A DNA stretch of 64,000 bases from Buddleja alternifolia (Eukaryota > Streptophyta > Magnoliopsida > Lamiales > Scrophulariaceae), in contig CM033401.1 in NCBI GenBank assembly GCA_019426215.1, positions 21,333,134-21,397,133 on the forward strand, given 5' to 3'. The notes under the pieces were generated by a model. That model was given only the letters and a program-made list of their open reading frames with translations, was not told the DNA's origin and ran no database searches. The stretch's first letter is position 1; the number at the start of each line of letters is the position of its first letter. Shown in pieces: positions 46,101 to 56,415 of the stretch. The translations under genes and the position numbers were made by a program.

Positions 46101-46383
46101 AGTTTTCCGGTACCCAACTTATGTTGTAAAATTATGACGGACAACAAGAGGAAACGGACTTATTTATCAAATGTAATTAATAAATTATTTGTTTTTAATC
46201 CTTACTTTTTCTCTCTCTAAAATTTACCAATTCTTCAAAAGCAGTAGTATATGCTAACTTATCTAAATGCCCTTTATGGATGTTTTGAACTCTTGATGAT
46301 TTTGACAAACTGACCAGTAGGTCGTTTTCACTTATCTTAGCTGCAATAATTTACAAGAGACTTGGAAACGATAATATGTATAG
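43199..46383 (+). other. ARP6 first large intron, copy B
   Basis: Starts at a GT within CAGGTCCCTCCC (about 43199) with a short TCCC/TAC microsatellite and ends TATAG at 46383. It corresponds to the interrupted intron of copy A (without its solo LTR and fold-back element) and to about 60063-63257 in C. No genes; the frames at 43856-44237 are chance frames. Confidence 0.7.
43432..43656. repeat. Three-unit minisatellite, copy B
   Basis: Three units of about 70 bp, same position and unit as 28786-28995. An open frame of 74 codons runs through it in B and C but not A; the repeat structure explains the frame. Confidence 0.75.
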
Positions 46384-47558
46384 GTGTACTACGTGCTTCC
46401 CGATGGTGTGACATATATGAAAGGTTTTGTTAAAGATCCAGGTGAAGCAAAAAGATACTTGGCCTAGGATGATGAAGCTGCTTCTTCCCCGGCAAGAGAA
46501 ACGGAGAGCGGCCCGCACCGAAATAGTGCTTTATCCCTAGATGTCCAGTCAATTGCTGCGCAAACAAGCCTCAGGACAGGAGAACAGTGGACTTAACAAA
46601 AAATGTATTATCCTTCCTTCTACTCATTCTCATTGCCTATATATTATTCATCGAAAGTTTAAACAGTTTACCTTTTTGACAGGAATTTTCATTGACCAAT
46701 GAGTGGTTCCTTGTTCCGAAGATGATATTTCGACCAGCTGATTTGGGTATGATGCAACTCCATATTCGTGAATTGAATTTTTCCCATCCTAGAATGGTCT
46801 CAATTTAAAGTTTGTGTCATAAACTATTAGATTTTATTCTAGATCTTTTGATAAAACATTGCGCAAACCAGCTAATTACAATCTTTTTCATCTTTTTTTT
46901 TTTGTGGTGTGTATGTGTTTGCCTGCCTGATTCATGAAGTAAAATAATAAGAAGAATGAGATCATTTATAAAATCCTTGTGCTTATTTATTTAGGAATGA
47001 ACCAGGCCGAACTTGCAGAGTGTATTGTTCGAGTTGTGAATTCCTGTCATCCTCATCTTTATCCTGTGCTATATGAGAGGTGATAATGTTTGAATGCCGA
47101 CCGAAGATAGATATGTCTTCTTTATTTTCTTAAAGCTTTTCAATGTCTGATTTGCAGTATAATATTGACCGGTGGAAGCACATTGTTTCCTGGATTTGCT
47201 CAAAGACTGTAAGAAGCATATCATCCTCCAATTTTTTCATCCGGTGGAGAATGTATCTATGATAATTAATATTAAATTTTATGTAAGCAGAGAAAAGGAG
47301 ATTTGACCACTTGTCCCTGTTGAATACCAAGTGAAGATAACAACTCAAGAAGAGTAATTCCTCACAAACCTTTCTTCGAAACATTTTGGTTTTATTTCAA
47401 ACAACTTAAATGCCTTGTTCTTTGCACTGTCCAATTTTAGGTGTTTGGCGTGGGGGTCACTTTTAGCATCTAGTCCTGATTTTGAAGCAATGTGTGTCGC
47501 CAAAGCTGAGTACGAGGAGCTCGGATCTGCCAGGTGTCACAGGAGATTCTTTCACTAA

Positions 47559-48831
47559 GGTCGATTTATTACCTCTCATTCTACTCCATGCACCATGATA
47601 TCTATCCCTATATATAATGCTACTGAAAGTTTAACATGTGTTTGTTTAGAATAATCGAGAAACTTTCAAGTCCAGGAGATATAACTTGTGCGGCTGTCTA
47701 GGCCAAAACTTAACCACTTCAGTAACAAAACCATTATCGTTATCTTAAAATGTTGTTTGTTAGAGAGAAAGAGATGATGGAAAACAATTTTCATTTTAAA
47801 TGATGGAATAGAAACTGAGGAAAATTCTATGATGGACCGAGAGTATTGTTCCCGGTTCACTATCCATCACATATTCACAAGTGGTGATGTGGTTTTCACA
47901 GCGTGGGTGGGTGATGAAAACCACTCCACCACTTGTGAATTTGTGGTGGATAGTCCACCGCTGATTTTTTTGGAGAACTGATGTAGTATTGCTTCTTTAT
48001 TCCCAACAAGATGAGTAGCTGTACCCTGAAAGAAATTATATTTGTGACGCAGATTTGTTCTTAGCAGTCATTGCTTCCGACACTGAATAAGAAGCAAAAT
48101 CTATCTATCAATGAAGCAGCAACAAATATAAGAGCGTAGCAGCGAGCTTCGAAACAACCATATCTCTGTAAATAGATTTGCGGAATTTGTTGTGGTTATT
48201 AATATTTATTTTACGGGTAGCCTTTTACTTGTAGTTTTAATGGTTTCTTGGTGTATTTTTGTTTTTTTCTGGATTGATCGTTGTCATAGAATGTGCGAGA
48301 GTATGTAGAGGTAGTTGAGTAATGAGTAAGAGTGGAAATGTGGTCTATATCTGATTTTGCTGGATCTATTAATGGAATGGTCGACTGATCAATATCTCCA
48401 CCTTCTAAGTGGATACCAAGTTAACAACCTGAACACTAGTAGGGGTTCGTGTTCATTATATTGCTCCCACTCCTAATTAATTCGTTTGACTCGGTTGATC
48501 AAAAGAATTTAAAAACCGATCGAATCATACTGTATTGCACTGATATTGTTGAATTTTAATGCAAACCGCCAGTTTGAAAATTTAATGAAATTGCATCATG
48601 TACGAATTGGTTTTAATTTTACTTGCACCACACTGCACTGCATATATATATATATATATTGGATACCAGAATTTAATTATATATTTTCAGTTCCTAATAA
48701 TACTTGATAGGGTAGGTTTAGAACTAATTTAGTTGTTAATAGTCATGCATATTACTCTTTTTTCATACGTTTGAAAAAAAAATGATAATTGAAAATGAAA
48801 TAAAAACAAATTCAAACACAAAGCCTACGAC
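47559..48831. other. Region downstream of ARP6 copy B
   Basis: No gene recognised apart from the hairpin at 47859-47954. Contains a short TA microsatellite near 48640-48658. The first 100-200 bp may be the former ARP6 3' UTR. Confidence 0.5.
47859..47954. repeat. 96-bp imperfect hairpin
   Basis: Left arm (from 47859) and right arm (to 47954) are inverted copies of about 40 bp with about four mismatches, around a 16-bp loop. It would fold into a stem like those of small MITEs or microRNA precursors. The arms carry CACAAGTGGTG and CACCACTTGTG. No target duplication could be fixed. Confidence 0.7.
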
Positions 48832-49161
48832 TAAAGGTGTCAAACAAGCCCAAAACAAGCCAGACTCTGGCTTGTTTTGGGCTTGTCAAGCCAAGCCTTA
48901 ATAAGCCAAGCTTTTTGGGTTTGGCTTATTTAAGGCTTGGCTTGTTTAGGCTTGCAAGCCCAAAAAGCTTGCCAATGTTTTCACAAACCAAGCCGGCTTG
49001 ACGTGTTTGCTCTTTTGTCTTGTCAATTGAAGGTCAACAAGCCAAAAAAGCCTCTCAAGCTTTTTCACAAGCCAAGCCGGCCCTCTTAGCAAACAAACCA
49101 AGCTTTTCGCAAGTCAAGCCGGCTTGGCTCGTTAGGCTTGTTTGACACCTCTACCTACGAC
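48824..49161. mobile_element. hAT-like MITE, 322 bp, 8-bp target duplication
   Basis: Element 48832-49153 begins TAAAGGTGTCAAACAAGCC and ends with the inverted GGCTTGTTTGACACCTCTA. It is flanked by CCTACGAC at 48824-48831 and 49154-49161. Inside it, AAGCC/GGCTT motifs recur in both orientations many times, so the whole element can fold on itself. It has no coding capacity. End sequence and 8-bp duplication fit the hAT superfamily. Confidence 0.88.
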
Positions 49162-49602
49162 TATGAGACGTCAAAAGGAAAAGGCAATTAGGTTGGTTCC
49201 AGCAGCAGCACATGGAGGCAATACAAATAGGGAGACAAGCAAAGGGCAAAGCCCAAAGGCTCCCCATTCCCCCAAACGCCCATTAGCTCACTCAGTTCAG
49301 TTGTCCCATTCAATCCTAGCTTCCCTTCCCTTCCTAATCAGAGCCTAGAACTAGACATTCTTCTTCATTTTGTTTTGTGGGGTGAGGGGGTCAATTTTTA
49401 TATACACAAAACTCAAGAAAGAAAGCACAACAGTTAGTCAGTAGCATCTCTTCCGATACTCACTCCAATCGGAAAGTAGAAGAGCTGAGATTGTTTATTT
49501 ATTTTCTTTCACCCCAAAACTCGAAAACTCTCTCTCTCTCACACACACACCAAGTGTTTGAAATTAAGTTTAGGTGAAAGAAGAAGAAGAAGGAAGATGC
49601 CC
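49162..49602 (+). other. UTR-like sequence ending in an ATG, before the MULE
   Basis: Contains TATATACA at about 49400, a CT and CA microsatellite at about 49530-49552, and a purine-rich AAGAAGAAGAAGGAAG directly before ATGCCCAGG (from 49598). This resembles a plant 5' leader with a start codon, cut after three codons by the MULE sequence. No downstream gene could be matched on the far side. Confidence 0.4.
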
Positions 49603-52600
49603 AGGGGTAAATGAGGCAAATAGGCTTACTTTGCAAAAAATCCTCCACACATAAGCTCCATTTCAAATATAGGCCTCCCTCATAGGTTTGTCCAAAGTTT
49701 TGGCATGTGATATACCTATTTTACCCTTACAATTATTTATACTAATAATAATACAAAAAATCAATATTTACTTAATACCTAAAATATCCTTGATACCCCC
49801 AATGTTTGAGTGTATCGATCTTCTCTTCCCCTGAATCGTTCTATCTCCATTATCCATTTTCAGCGTTCTATCTCCATTTCGGGCCTTTCGGTGTATCTTC
49901 ATTTCGGGCCCTTTCATCTCCAATTCGGGCCCTCCCAACGGACATAGAGGTAAGGGAAACAATTATAATTTGTTGATGAAAAATTTGATTATTTGAATTT
50001 GTTAGTTGAGTAAAAGTTTGATTGAATGAATTTGTTGGAGATTTTGATGGATTATGTAGACAAGGTGTTTGATAAAAAACTTGATAGAGTTTTTCTCATT
50101 AGCTTGCATTGAATAGTGTGTTTTTAGGCGTTTAGAATGTCCTTTTGTGATTGTAGCATTAAATGAATTGTTATATGTGTGTTGGAAGTTTGATTGTTTG
50201 AATTTGTTGGAGATAGAGATGAATTATGTAGACAAGGTGTTCGACGAAATGCTTGATAGAGACTCTCTCATTAATTTGCGTTGAAAATGGTGTTTTTAGG
50301 CTATATTTGATCAATGCAAAACTTTTGTATTTTGTAATAATAACTGTAATAAATTTTTGTAAGAATATTTGCTCATTCATTACTAATTGTATTTTGTAAT
50401 AATTATGTTTGTTTATCTTTTTTTTCTAGGAAAATGTCGGAGTTTTTGATATACTATTTATACGATGGTGAGTGGAATATGAAAGTGGGAGAGTGTGGAG
50501 CACGACAATGTGAATGGTTGTCAAAGAATAAATATAAAATGCTGAGTTTTCTGCTAAGTGGAGTTAATCCACAGTCGATTACACGGCTGCAATTTTTCCA
50601 AATCATGTTTGAATTTGCTCCTTTTGAATGGAAGAATTATGAAGTTTTAGTAAGTTACATTCCATCCTCTTGTAATGTTGGTAATCCGGTATACATCGAG
50701 ACCGATATTGACGTGAAGCATTATTTGGTGGACTCATGTCCAGTGACGAAAAGGCGAAGCATTCTGCATGTGGAGCTTTTAATGAAAGATGTTGAAGGAA
50801 AAAAAATCAAGTTTGAAAATGAAATTCAGATGGAGAATGAGAAATATTATTTTGAAAAGGAGTTAGTGAATGATTATATATCTGCCCCTGGTCGGCCTGG
50901 TGTTGTTTTAAGCAAGCCCACTCCCCGCCGTATCGAAAGCCTCTGCACCCACTCCTTTTAAACCCAATCCACCATCGAGTCCTCATTATAATGTGGACAA
51001 TGAGAACTCAATGCTGATGCAACCAGTCCTTATAAATCCTACTCCAATCCACTTTCTAGTCCTTCTCCCTGTGTGGAAAATGTGAATGCAAAGCCCGATG
51101 CAAGCCACTATTTTGAAAAAGTGAAGTCAAGGCGTGATGCAGCCGCTTCTTTTATTTCCACCCAATGTTCGTACAAAGTTCACTCTGATCCCATCCACCG
51201 GTCAGATTTCATAGATGAAGCTAGTGACCAAAAGAGTATTGGAACCTTCAGCTTTGATGATGGTCTAGATCTTGTGATTGGTCAGGAATTCACCAGCAAG
51301 GAAGAGGTGAAAGCCTTGGTTAACAATTCAGCGCTTAAGTTATGTTTCAATGTTGTTGTAGCTAAGTCGAATAAAAAAGCCTTGGCATATAAATGTAAAG
51401 TCCCTGATTGCAAGTGGAGTATTCGTGCGGCAATTACTGGAAGGTCCCCGTTTTTCTCATTGCGAACTCATAATAACATCCATACATGCCGCCTACATTG
51501 TTAAAGCGCCGTGAAAGTGCTCTTCAGGAGCGGTTGCTGGATTTTTGTTAAATACTTTCCCATGTCAGTTAAGCGCCCCACCTCCAAAGGTAATAGGGGA
51601 AATGATGAATAAGGGTGGCATTGACGTTTCTTACTACAAAGCTAGGCGTGGTAGAAACATTGCTAGAGATTCTATTAGGGGTGATCCTGGGCTTAGTTAT
51701 GAGATGCTTCCTAGATATTTGTATATGTTGGAGAAAGTGAATGAGGGCACGGTTACTCATTTGCGTAAGGATGCGAATAACATTTCCAGTCGTTGTTCTT
51801 TGCATTGGGAGCCTGCATTGAAGGTTTTGCATCCATGAGGAAAGTTCTTGTTATTGACGGCACACATTTGAAGACCAAGTATAATGGAGTATTACTTGTT
51901 TGTACTGCGGAAGATGGCAACAAACATCAGTATCCACTTGCGTTTGGCGTGGTAAGTAAAGAATGCGATGAAACTTGGATTTGGTTCTTGGAGAAACTTC
52001 GGGATGTCATACCCGATTCTGACGATTTGGTCCTCATTTCTGATAGGCATGCATCTATTAAAAATGCCGTTCAGAAAGTTTACCCAAGGTCTTCCCATGG
52101 ATACTGTACCTATCATATATCCCAAAATCTTAAGAACTATGTTTCTACCGGTAGGGGCCTTAAGCAAAAGAAGCAGGCAAAGGATCACATGTGACGAAGT
52201 TTATTGTTTGCGCTGAATCATATACTGAGCACGAATTTGAAAGACTCTTTAGTGACCTCGAAACAAGACAGCCGGTTTCAAATCTTAAGTACCATGAGTA
52301 TCTTAAAGACACACTTGCTGTGAAAGATCATTGGGCTCGTTGTTACTCTAATGGTGCACGATACAATATTATGACAACGAACGGAGTGGAGTCTATTAAT
52401 GCTGTGTTGACTACTGCGAGGTCATATCCTTTGATTCTTTTGTTGGATGAAATTGTGAAGTTAATAATTACGTGGTTCAACAAGCACCGTAACGAAGCTG
52501 CAGCCGGGTCCTTGTCACAAAATCTCACTCCGGAAGTCGAGAGAACGATGCATGCAAGGAAGAAACAATCCACTTTCTTTAAAACGCGCGTCTTGAATAA

Positions 52601-53007
52601 GTGCACAGGGGAGTACATTGTTGAGTGTGGCAGCGAAACTTTCTTTGTTGACTTGCAAGCAAAAAAATGTACTTGCCGGGTTTTTGACATTGACCATATC
52701 CCGTGCGCGCACGCCATTTCGGCATATAATGGTTTAGGGGATGATGATGGCCTTCTCAATTTAATCTCTAAATATTATTTGAAACAAACATGGGCTTGGC
52801 CTTAGGTTTTAGAACAATATACCCCATCCCCTAATGTAGCAGTTGAGTGATTTCATCCCCGCTGGAAAATAGAGGGAAATGTGTTAAAGCTCTTCTTGCG
52901 TAGAGAAAAAGTGAGAGCGGTTCGGGGGGGGAAAAACTACGATATCATTCAAATTCGGTGGAGGGAAAAAAGGAATAAAGTCAACAAAAAACTGTGAAAA
53001 GATGCCC
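49594..53007 (+). mobile_element. Mutator-like element (MULE), candidate borders
   Basis: Contains the transposase remnant 50434-52805. AAGATGCCC occurs at 49594-49602 and 52999-53007, the 9-bp length expected for a Mutator target duplication, which would make the element about 3.4 kb. No terminal inverted repeats are visible at these borders, so it would be a non-TIR MULE, or the 9-mer match is chance. Confidence 0.5.
50434..52805 (+). pseudogene. MuDR-type transposase, broken into five frames
   Basis: Blocks in order. 50434-50961 is a conserved N-terminal region (SEFLIYYLYDGEWNMKVGEC, YIETDIDVKHYLVDSCPV). 51073-51504 is a MuDR N-terminal DNA-binding domain with LVIGQEFTSKEEVKALVNNS, CKVPDCKWSIRAA and THNNIHTCR. 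51545-51838 is a linker (SYYKARRGRNIARDSIRGDP). 51793-52194 is the MULE transposase core with VLVIDGTHLKTKYNG (first aspartate), LAFGVVSKECDETWIWFLEK, LVLISDRHASIKNAV (second aspartate) and HGYCTYH. 52191-52805 has TNGVESINAVL (likely catalytic glutamate) and a SWIM zinc finger, CTCRVFDIDHIPCAHAI. All three catalytic residues survive, but one stop (50959) and shifts near 51485-51545, 51790 and 52190 inactivate it. No introns were needed to connect the blocks. Confidence 0.92.
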
Positions 53008-53488
53008 TTCAACTTTCTAAACCAATTTGTTTGTATTGTTGTATTTGTATTTTTATTTGATGATTCTTTCACTAGAGGACACATTTAGTAGGCTAAACAT
53101 TGTAAGTATATTATATATACATTGAAGTACAATTGTTTTTAGGTTGGAGCATTTGGTGTTCCCCAATATATATATTCTATATATATATATATAATATATA
53201 TAGTATATAATATAGTATATTTATATATATTATAAATATATGTTCATGTGCAACTAACTACGTAGGCTATTGCTACTATGTAATTGTACTTTGTATTTAT
53301 GATTGATAACTATAACTCATTTAAGTAATGTTTTTTAAAAGGTCCTTAAAACGCGAATAGAGTAGTTTGTTATGATGATAATACTAAGGTATATCATTTT
53401 TCCGTACAAAATATATTTATTTTGTATTGTAAACCCTAAAACCCTAAACCCCTAAACAACTAAACCCTACCGTTGAACTATTAAAATA
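53008..53488. other. AT-rich spacer with TA repeats
   Basis: No gene. Strongly AT-rich with TATA-type repeats at about 53160-53245. Ends in the telomere-like motif and the left border of duplication copy C. Confidence 0.6.
53431..53469. repeat. Interstitial telomere-like motif
   Basis: Five close variants of CCCTAAA, the Arabidopsis-type telomere repeat, lie in 39 bp, about 20 bp before the left border of the 10-kb duplication. Short internal telomere motifs are known as repair filler; the position at a duplication border supports that here. Confidence 0.75.
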
Positions 53489-54174
53489 TATACAAGGAGT
53501 ATGGGAATGGCCATCAAATACTAGATTTGAAATTCAGAGGATAATGGAATCGCTCCCATCTACTCATACTGGTAGAAAGCTGGTTGGATTGTGGAAATGT
53601 ACCAAATTCGGTAACTTTACAATGCTTCAGCTTATAAAATCTTTGGTGTGGATAAGCCAAAAGTAGATGGTCATCTCTACTAAGGGACCAGGGAAGATCC
53701 CTCGCCCATCTTTTTATACTATGGCTGGCATTCGCGAGAGGTTATCTATGCGGGGAGAAGGTATGGATGGGACACGGAGAGACCAATATGTCTTATGCGA
53801 TGAGAACAAGATTGAAAACCTAACATATGTTTGGATGCAATTTTTTTTTGCCCATTTTCGCGTAAGTGTGTAACCAGCCTATATAGAAAAGTCAAGTTTT
53901 AGGCCTAGAATGACTTGGGGAAGAGGGTATATGGGCTGCACAAAGATGGCGAGGTAAACATTTGACCAATTGCTCCTATTGTATCCTCCTAGCGACTTTG
54001 GTGTATTCATTATGGAGAGAACAGAATTCACGCATATTTGAATCTACTTATAAGACTCTGGAAGAGTTGGTTGCTCGTGTTCTAAACATAGTCAAGGATA
54101 AATTGCTAACCATGCAATTAGATGATTCGATACAAAGTAGAGCAGTGAAGAGATTATGGCATATAGCTTGGTAG
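53489..54174 (+). pseudogene. LINE ORF2 C-terminal end (copy C)
   Basis: Corresponds to 36645-37327. The first 450 bp carry many single-base losses and substitutions compared with copy B, so GVWEWPSNTRFE and the zf-RVT-like region are only partly readable. From about 53950 the match is almost perfect, giving NCSYCILLATLVYSLWREQN and NSRIFESTYKTLEELVARVL up to the TAG at 54172-54174. Confidence 0.88.
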
Positions 54175-54229
54175 ATTCTTTTATTTGCATTGATTGTATA
54201 GTTTTTCTTTCTTTTTGGTTGTCATGGAT

Positions 54230-55181
54230 GTTTGCGTCAAGGTCTTAAATATTGGTTTTGGGTTAGATATCGGTGTAGTAAATATATGGAAATTTCGATG
54301 GAAATTTCGGGGATATTCAAAATTTTAATTTCGATTTTAATGAAATCATGGAAATTTATAAAAATATTTGGAAATTTGCAATAAAATTTTGGGTAACTTT
54401 AATTATCATTCTTATGCATCTTTTACATCAATAATATTCTATATATAATATATGGATACTAAATTTGTTAAATAATATCACTAAAAATTGTTGCGAAAAA
54501 TATGAAATAAATATAATTTGATAGTAAAATAATAACCAAATTCATAGGAACTTCATTAAAATAAAATGTACCAAGATTTAATTAAAAAGTTACTACTCAA
54601 TACCAAATCGAGTTTCTAGGAGGATCGAAATCGCTATCACTAGTATCTGTCCTATCTCCACTTTCATATTGCAAGTGAAAATTATTATTTACATGTTGAT
54701 AATATTCCGTCCATGACATGGAATGTTGATAATACTGCATATAATGATGATGATGATACTCTTCTGATGTTGAATCTTGAAGAATCCCAATGGGTACAAC
54801 ATACTCGACAGGTGTAGTGACATAAACTTGTGGCAAAGGATAGGAGTAGGGTTGGTGTGGCATTGTATTCATTGAGTATCCACTATGTGTCCAAGGTGGA
54901 CACATATTACGTGAATTCGATCCATATTATGTGTATAAATATAATTTTCTAATTATTTGATATTTAAAAAAAATATATAAAAAAAATCGGCCGAAATTTT
55001 GGTTTCAGTAAATATTTTGGGGAATATCAGGTTTTGGCCGAAATTTCGGGAAATTTCAGGTTTCGGTCGAAATTTCGGAAGATATTCTGCAAAATTGGAT
55101 CAAAGGTTCGATTTCGCTTCGGAACTCCCCGAAATCCGAAATGTCGGTGTTTCGATCAAAATTTTAGACCGTGGTTGGTGT
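54230..55181 (-). mobile_element. hAT element (copy C), with split LINE tail around it
   Basis: Element 54238-55173 (936 bp) with the same 8-bp flanks as copy B (GTTTGCGT and GTTGGTGT). It is slightly longer than copy B, with an added GGAAATTTCGAT-type repeat near 54300. The 102-codon minus-strand frame is kept at 54597-54905 with two changes. The LINE tail continues 55174-55283. Confidence 0.85.
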
Positions 55182-55283
55182 AGCTAGTATTGTTAGCTAC
55201 ATTGGTGCAGTAAGAGTCATTCCCTTATGCGCTTTCCTTGTACTTCTTTACTTTATAATGAGATTGAACCTTTAACCAAAAAA

Positions 55284-56415
55284 CAAAAGCCTAAAGACTT
55301 TCGACCAATTTCGTGTTGTAATGTTCTTTACAAGGTTATTTCAAAAATTATGGCTAATCGGCTTTGTGAGTTTCTTGAGAAATTGGTTGATAAAACGCCG
55401 ACGACGTTTATTCCGGGGAGACGTTTATTCCGGGGAGAAGAATCAATGATAATGTTCTATTGGCACAAGAATTATTGCATGGTTATAATCAAAAGAATCT
55501 TCCGGCTCGGTGCTCATTCAAGGTAGATCTCATGAAAGCTTATGACACAGTCGAGTGGTGCTTTGTAATTGAAGTTTTGAAGGCTATGAATTTCCATTTG
55601 ACTTTTATTGTTGGGTGAAGGAATGTATGACTACTCCATCTTTCTCTATTAATATCAATGGGGCTGCCGAAGATTACTTTAGAGGAAAACGAGGTCTTCG
55701 TCAAGGGGATCCCATTTCCCCATACATTTTTGTCCTTGCCATGGAGGTGCTACATGGGATTATTGTAAAATTTGTTGCAGAAGATTCAGGATTCCAATAC
55801 CATTGGAAATGTAAACATACTAAAATGAACATGCTTAGTTTTGCGGATGATCTCCTCTTATTGCAATGCAGATACTCATTCTATAAAAAATCTTAAAAGG
55901 TGCACGGATCTATTTGGAACGCTATCGGGGCTGAAAGCTAATACAGAAAAGAGTAACATATTCTTATCCAAGAAGGCGAGACCGAATAGTGAACAATTGC
56001 AACAGGTTGTGAGCTTCTCAATGGAAAGTTTTCCGGTTAGATATCTTGGTGTTCCACTTATCATTTCTAAACTTACACTTGCTGATTGTAAGTCACTACT
56101 TAATAAAGTGGATAAAAGGATTGGATCTTAGACGGATAAGTCATTGTCTTATGCGGGACGTGTTCAATTGATAAAATCAGTCTTATCGTCATTGCATGTT
56201 TATTAGGATGGAATGTTTATTTCGTTGAAGAATACACTTCGCAATATTGAAGCAAGAATGCGCAAATTCCTTTGGTATGGCAACTCGAATACAGGATACT
56301 CAAAGGTGGGATGGGAAATAGTATGTTTGAAGACTTCTGAGGGAGGCCTCGGCATTACTCCACTCCTTCCACAAAATCAAGCGCTTATGGTGAAACATAT
56401 ATGGGCTCTCCTCTA
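55284..56415 (+). pseudogene. Second LINE ORF2 fragment, reverse transcriptase (copy C)
   Basis: Same gene remnant as 38423-39537 with the same lesions: small deletion after SFADDLLLL, TAG after KRIGS and TAG after SSLHVY. In addition, a 17-bp unit (ACGTTTATTCCGGGGAG) is duplicated at 55404-55420 and 55421-55437 and shifts the frame before the first aspartate block. LRQGDPISPYIF and FADD remain. Confidence 0.92.

Larger units (their letters stand above)
36645..46872 (+). repeat. Large duplication, copy B
   Basis: Matches 53489-63657 in the same orientation over about 10.2 kb, with start-to-start spacing of 16,844 bp. It includes the LINE ORF2 end, hAT element, second LINE, LTR, unassigned segment and ARP6 up to exon 3. 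Most 60-base lines differ at zero to two positions by eye. The first 450 bp are far more diverged than the rest. Confidence 0.92.
42519..47558 (+). pseudogene. ARP6: ARP6 copy B: most exons present, several lesions
   Basis: Exon 1 is 42519 to about 43198: MSNLVVVDNSGGQIKVGIGR, SSIWSHLFTNFFKIHHPPN, QCSLVVDSGFSFTH, KELVSYRSVNVMDGSFITDD. It has a TAG at 42913-42915 before EASRRP and an extra G in the G-run at 43042-43048. After a 3.2-kb intron come exon 2 from 46384 (YVLPDGVTYMKGFVKDPGEA, TAG at 46465-46467), exon 3 about 46682-46746 (LTNEWFLVPKMIFRPADLG), exon 4 at 46995-47079 (MNQAELAECIVRVVNSCH), exon 5 at 47158-47208 (SIILTGGSTLFPGFAQRL), exon 6 at 47291-47353 (PLVPVEYQVKITTQEE, with TGA in place of the preceding arginine) and exon 7 at about 47430-47558, ending YEELGSARCHRRFFH. 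Exon 7 has a one-base loss before the SLLAS block and CTG instead of an AG acceptor. Exon limits are my reading from GT/AG and family knowledge. It cannot make ARP6. Confidence 0.93.

Noticed and set aside
49142..49348. 68-codon frame as a gene
   Set aside because: It starts within the MITE end and runs through UTR-like sequence; nothing supports translation.
50434..50961. A separate small host gene before the MULE transposase
   Set aside because: Its pattern is the usual N-terminal region of MuDR-like transposases and it is collinear with the next block.
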